Positions 30,743 to 33,782 of a DNA stretch of 33,782 nucleotides are shown one piece after another. The notes below the pieces were generated by a model. It made no database searches. It was not told the DNA's origin and saw only the letters and a list, made by a program, of their open reading frames with translations. Origin of the DNA: Gemmatimonadota bacterium. Its GTDB lineage: Bacteria; Gemmatimonadota; Gemmatimonadetes; Longimicrobiales; Gaopeijiaceae. Within the stretch, counting starts at the first letter, position 1. The number at the start of each line of letters is the position of its first letter. The DNA is taken from assembly GCA_003564295.1 (NCBI GenBank), contig PXFI01000075.1, positions 1 to 33,782 on the forward strand, written 5' to 3'. The position numbers and the translations under genes are program-made.

Positions 30743-31480
30743 TCAGAATGCCGCTCTGACGAACTCGCGATTCAGTCGGGCAATGTGGGCGATCTTGATG
30801 CCCTTCGGGCATTCGGCCTCGCATGCGCCCATATTACCGCACGATCCGAAGCCGAGCTCGTCCGCCTTGGCCACCATGTCTCGCACGCGCTGCTTGGCCT
30901 CCAACCTCCCCTGGGGCAGGAGGGCCAGCTGGGAGACCTTGGAAGCCACGAAGAGCATGGCGGACCCGTTGGGGCAGGCTGCCACGCAAGCGCCACAGCC
31001 GATGCAGGCTGCCGTGTCGATGGCCTCCTCGGCATTATCCCTGCTGACGGGAAGGGAGTTCGCCTCAGGGGCCGCGCCGGCGTTGGCCGAGATGAAACCG
31101 CCGGCCTGCAGGATCTCGTCAAAGGATGACCTGTCGACGATGAGGTCACGGACCACTGGAAACACCCTGGACCGCCAGGGTTCAATCACGATAGTGCTGC
31201 CCTCGGCGAACTTCGTCATCCGCAGCTCGCATGTGGTCGTGTCCTTGGCGGGCCCGTGGGGCCGGCCGTTGACGAACAGCGAGCAGCAACCGCAGATCCC
31301 CTCGCGGCAGTCGTGGTCGAAGGCGACAGGCTCCTCGCCCCGTTCGATGAGCGTCGTGTTCAGGTAGTCGAGCATCTCGAGGAGCGACATCTCCTGGGAG
31401 ACCCCATCGAGATCGTACACCACGAAACCGCCCTTGTCCTCAGCACTCGCCTGGCGCCAGATCTTCAGTTTCATCTTCAT
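30743..31480 (-). CDS. sdhB: Succinate dehydrogenase / fumarate reductase iron-sulfur subunit
   Basis: 245 residues. It carries electrons from the flavoprotein to quinone. The 2Fe-2S cluster cysteines are in CREGICGCCSLF with a later Cys in TTTCELRM. The 4Fe-4S ligands are in CIGCGACVAACPNGS and the 3Fe-4S ligands in CGNMGACEAECPKGI. The sequence type (PNGSAMLF, GNMGACEAECPKGI) matches the enzymes that work with a single type-B SdhC anchor. The ATG at 31480 has no clear Shine-Dalgarno; an ATG two codons later is possible. It is 87 bases after sdhA, a gap that contains a strong hairpin. Confidence 0.96.
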   Translation of the reverse strand: MKMKLKIWRQASAEDKGGFVVYDLDGVSQEMSLLEMLDYLNTTLIERGEEPVAFDHDCREGICGCCSLFVNGRPHGPAKDTTTCELRMTKFAEGSTIVIEPWRSRVFPVVRDLIVDRSSFDEILQAGGFISANAGAAPEANSLPVSRDNAEEAIDTAACIGCGACVAACPNGSAMLFVASKVSQLALLPQGRLEAKQRVRDMVAKADELGFGSCGNMGACEAECPKGIKIAHIARLNREFVRAAF

Positions 31481-31513
31481 GTCTTGACCACGGTCGGTTG
31501 GATCCCTGTTCCG

Positions 31514-31541
31514 GGGCGGCAGGGACGTCCCTCTGCCGCCC
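31514..31541 (-). other. Intercistronic hairpin between sdhA and sdhB
   Basis: GGGCGGCAG (31514-31522) and CTGCCGCCC (31533-31541) make a perfect 9-bp stem; the 10-base interior contains a further palindrome, GGACGTCC. No T-run follows on the transcribed strand. It lies between the sdhA stop and the sdhB start, so it may act on RNA stability or partial termination rather than full termination. Confidence 0.5.
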
Positions 31542-31567
31542 GCTCCCTGGTTCGTGAACTCCCGGCC

Positions 31568-33487
31568 CTACTTGTAGCTGCGCTCCTTGATCTCCACGTT
31601 CTCGAACACGAGCGGTTCCTTATGGAGCTTGTGCCCGGCGTCCTCGCCCTGGTACTCCCAGGCGGCCACGTAGGAGTATTCCTCGTCGATCCTCAAGGCC
31701 TCGCCCTCCGGCGTCTGACTCTCCTCCCGGAAGTGGGCGCCACAAGACTCCTTGCGGTCCAAAGCGTCCCGGCACATGAGCTCCCCGAGTTCGAGGAAGT
31801 CGGCAACCCTGACCGCCTTCTCCAATTCCTGGTTGAGCTGGTCCTGCCTCCCCGGCACCTTGACGTCACGCCAGAACTCCTCCTTCAGATCGGCCAGGGC
31901 CCCCAGAGCGTTCGCAAGGCCACCCCCGTCGCGGACCATCCCGCAGTCGTCCCACATGATCCGGCCGAGACGCTTGTGAAGGGAGGTGACGGTCTGTTTG
32001 CCTCCGCTGCCCATGAGCCGATCGAGCTTGTCCCGGGCGTCCTTCTCCGCCGCATCGAAATCCGGACCGTCCACCGGCATCCGAGGCTCTTTGATCTTGT
32101 CGGAGAGATAGTCGCCGATGGTGACCGGAAGGATGAAGTAGCCATCGCCGGCGCATTGCATGAGGGAGCCGGCGCCCAGTCGGTTGGCCCCGTGATCCGA
32201 GAAGTTCGACTCTCCGATGGAGAAGAGGCCTCGAACGGTGGTCATCAGGTTGTAGTCCACCCAGAGGCCGCCCATGGTATAGTGACCGGCCGGGTAGATA
32301 CGCATGGGTTCCCGGTAAGGGTCGCTGCCCGTGAGCTTGTGGTACATCTCGAACAGATTGCCGTACTTGGCCTCAATGGCCTTCTTGCCTTGCTTCTCTA
32401 TGGCACCGCTGAAGTCCAGGTAGACCGAAAGGCCCGTCTCGCCAACACCGTAGCCCGCGTCGCAGCGCTCCTTGGCTGCCCGGGATGCCACATCCCGGGG
32501 TACCAGGTTGCCGAAGGCGGGGTAGCGTCGCTCCAAGTAGTAGTCCCGCTCGCCCTCCGGAATGGTGTTGGGCGGGCGCTTGTCACCCTTTGCCTTGGGC
32601 ACCCAGATCCGGCCGTCGTTGCGCAGGGACTCGGACATCAGGGTGAGCTTCGCCTGGTAGTCGTTGAGCTGCGGCAGGCTCGTGGGGTGGATCTGCACGA
32701 AGCTCGGGTTGGCGAAGAGGGCGCCCTTCCGGTGGGCGGCCCAGGCAGCCGTGGCGTTCGATCCCACGGCCAGGGTGGCCAGGTAATAAATGGTGCCGTA
32801 GCCACCGGTGGCGAGCACTACCGCGTGTCCGGAATGCCGCTCGATCTCACCCGTGACCAGGTTCCGGGTGATGATGCCCCGGGCCTCACCGTCCACCACC
32901 ACGACTTCCAGCATGTCCCGCCGGGGGTACATGGTGACCTTACCCTTGGCCATCTGCCGGATGAGTCCGGAATAGGCGCCCAGGAGACACTGCTGGCCGG
33001 TGATTCCCCTGGAGTAGAAGGTGCGCGAGACCTGGACGCCGCCGAAAGAGCGGTTGTCGAGGTAGCCCGAGTAGTCCCGGGCGAAAGGAACGCCGGCAGC
33101 CACGAGCTGGTCGATGCTCTGGTTGCTGACCTCGGCGGCACGGTAGACGTTGGCCTCCCGGGCACGGTAGTCGCCGCCCTTGATGAGGTCGTAGAACAGG
33201 CGGTACACGCTGTCGCCGTCATTCTTGTAGTTCTTGGCGGCGTTGATCCCGCCCTGGGCGGCAACGGAGTGGGCCCGTCTCGGCGTGTCCTGAAAGCAGA
33301 ACGCCTTCACGTTGTACCCCAGCTCTCCCAGGGTTGACGCGGCCGCCGCGCCGGCGAGGCCTGTTCCGACCAGGATGATGTCCAGCTTGGTCCGGTTGGC
33401 CGGGTTCACGAGGCGAATGCTTTCCTTGTGGCTGGACCACTTGTCCGCCAGGGGACCGGAGGGGATTCTTGCGTCTAGCTTGGTCAT
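31568..33487 (-). CDS. sdhA: Succinate dehydrogenase / fumarate reductase flavoprotein subunit
   Basis: 639 residues. It oxidises succinate to fumarate with covalently bound FAD. The dinucleotide fold is [42 protein letters not shown] contains the FAD-linking His (HSVAAQGG). [10 protein letters not shown] carries substrate-binding His, the catalytic Arg is within the [10 protein letters not shown]...GLSVYLDF region, and [12 protein letters not shown] is the C-terminal substrate motif. The type is the one paired with SdhC type B (as in Bacteroidota and related phyla). The ATG at 33487 overlaps the sdhC stop (ATGA), so sdhC and sdhA are coupled. Confidence 0.97.
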   Translation of the reverse strand: MTKLDARIPSGPLADKWSSHKESIRLVNPANRTKLDIILVGTGLAGAAAASTLGELGYNVKAFCFQDTPRRAHSVAAQGGINAAKNYKNDGDSVYRLFYDLIKGGDYRAREANVYRAAEVSNQSIDQLVAAGVPFARDYSGYLDNRSFGGVQVSRTFYSRGITGQQCLLGAYSGLIRQMAKGKVTMYPRRDMLEVVVVDGEARGIITRNLVTGEIERHSGHAVVLATGGYGTIYYLATLAVGSNATAAWAAHRKGALFANPSFVQIHPTSLPQLNDYQAKLTLMSESLRNDGRIWVPKAKGDKRPPNTIPEGERDYYLERRYPAFGNLVPRDVASRAAKERCDAGYGVGETGLSVYLDFSGAIEKQGKKAIEAKYGNLFEMYHKLTGSDPYREPMRIYPAGHYTMGGLWVDYNLMTTVRGLFSIGESNFSDHGANRLGAGSLMQCAGDGYFILPVTIGDYLSDKIKEPRMPVDGPDFDAAEKDARDKLDRLMGSGGKQTVTSLHKRLGRIMWDDCGMVRDGGGLANALGALADLKEEFWRDVKVPGRQDQLNQELEKAVRVADFLELGELMCRDALDRKESCGAHFREESQTPEGEALRIDEEYSYVAAWEYQGEDAGHKLHKEPLVFENVEIKERSYK

Positions 33488-33782
33488 GGCGCGCTGCTCA
33501 CCAGGGCTTGTATCAGGAAGTATACCGGCAGGATTGCGAACCCCACCGCCACGATCACCGAGTAGAGATTGCCCACGACCGTCCAGCGACGGCGCCATTG
33601 CGCGTCACTGAGGCCCAGGGTCTGAAGGGCGGACTGGACGCCGTGGGACAGATGCAGGCCAAGAAAAACGACGGCCACCACGTAGATGGAGGAGTACCAC
33701 CAGATGCTGAAGCGGTCCGTTACCAGTCCGTAGGCGTCCTTCATCAGGATGCCTTTGACCTCCACCATGGCCGGCTCGCCGA
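33484..33782 (-). CDS. sdhC: Succinate dehydrogenase cytochrome b subunit (type B), N-terminus outside window
   Basis: Partial: 98 C-terminal codons, frame open to the right edge. It holds membrane segments around [19 protein letters not shown] and [19 protein letters not shown]. The motif [14 protein letters not shown] is typical of the single-subunit type-B anchors, and its His residues are likely haem ligands. It anchors SdhAB to the membrane and reduces quinone. An internal ATG at 33768 is not the true start, because the upstream codons continue in frame and the family is over 200 residues long. Confidence 0.92.
   Translation of the reverse strand, partial: GEPAMVEVKGILMKDAYGLVTDRFSIWWYSSIYVVAVVFLGLHLSHGVQSALQTLGLSDAQWRRRWTVVGNLYSVIVAVGFAILPVYFLIQALVSSAP

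Noticed and set aside
1-33782. CRISPR array, insertion sequence, phage or defence genes
   Set aside because: No regularly spaced repeats, transposase, integrase or toxin-antitoxin frames were seen. All well-supported genes are metabolic, transport or information-processing.

Overview
The window is a gene-dense, GC-rich stretch of bacterial chromosome with no phage, insertion-sequence, CRISPR or rRNA/tRNA signal. The gene set is housekeeping: gyrA, uvrA, a complete his operon, leuS, a transketolase and sdhCAB. My best guess at the source is a Gemmatimonadota-like or related deep lineage. The reasons are the type-B succinate dehydrogenase, the UvrA and LeuRS sequence variants, frequent TTG/GTG starts and apparently leaderless promoters. 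This is an inference from motifs, not a placement.

Layout. Positions 1-5325 (minus strand) hold gyrA, then a threonine dehydratase, a P1-family (S58) peptidase and a HAD phosphatase that runs off the left edge; all are closely spaced or overlapping. Positions 5636-9524 (minus) hold uvrA followed by a GT2 glycosyltransferase with an extra C-terminal nucleotide-binding domain. Positions 9525-9829 are the divergent uvrA/his control region. Positions 9830-16518 (plus) hold hisG-hisD-hisC-hisH-hisA-hisB-hisF-hisIE, mostly joined by 4-base ATGA overlaps, with an ABC exporter (16515-18386) overlapping the end of hisIE in the same way. Positions 18335-19693 (minus) encode a DUF4015-type glycosidase-like lipoprotein whose end overlaps the exporter gene. 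Positions 20122-27755 (plus) hold a zinc aminopeptidase-like lipoprotein, leuS, tkt and an SLC13-type transporter with two TrkA-C domains. Positions 27867-30527 (minus) encode a secreted glycogen-debranching-enzyme-like protein. Positions 30743-33782 (minus) hold sdhB, sdhA and the C-terminal part of sdhC, cut by the right edge.

The most notable find lies upstream of hisG. A 26-codon leader ORF (9612-9692) carries five consecutive His codons. The same 7-base sequence GCGGCCC occurs directly after the His codons and again as the 5' arm of a perfect 8-bp terminator stem followed by seven T's. A complementary segment between them can pair with either copy. This is a complete ribosome-mediated histidine attenuator readable directly from the sequence. 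Both this leader ORF and the divergent uvrA have a TANNNT -10-like box exactly six bases before the ATG and no Shine-Dalgarno, suggesting both are leaderless transcripts. Other points of interest are a 21-codon coupled mini-ORF between hisD and hisC, a divergent HisB, Met at the GyrA quinolone-determining Ser83 position, and two tandem TTTCGAAA palindromes abutting the ribosome-binding site of the aminopeptidase gene.
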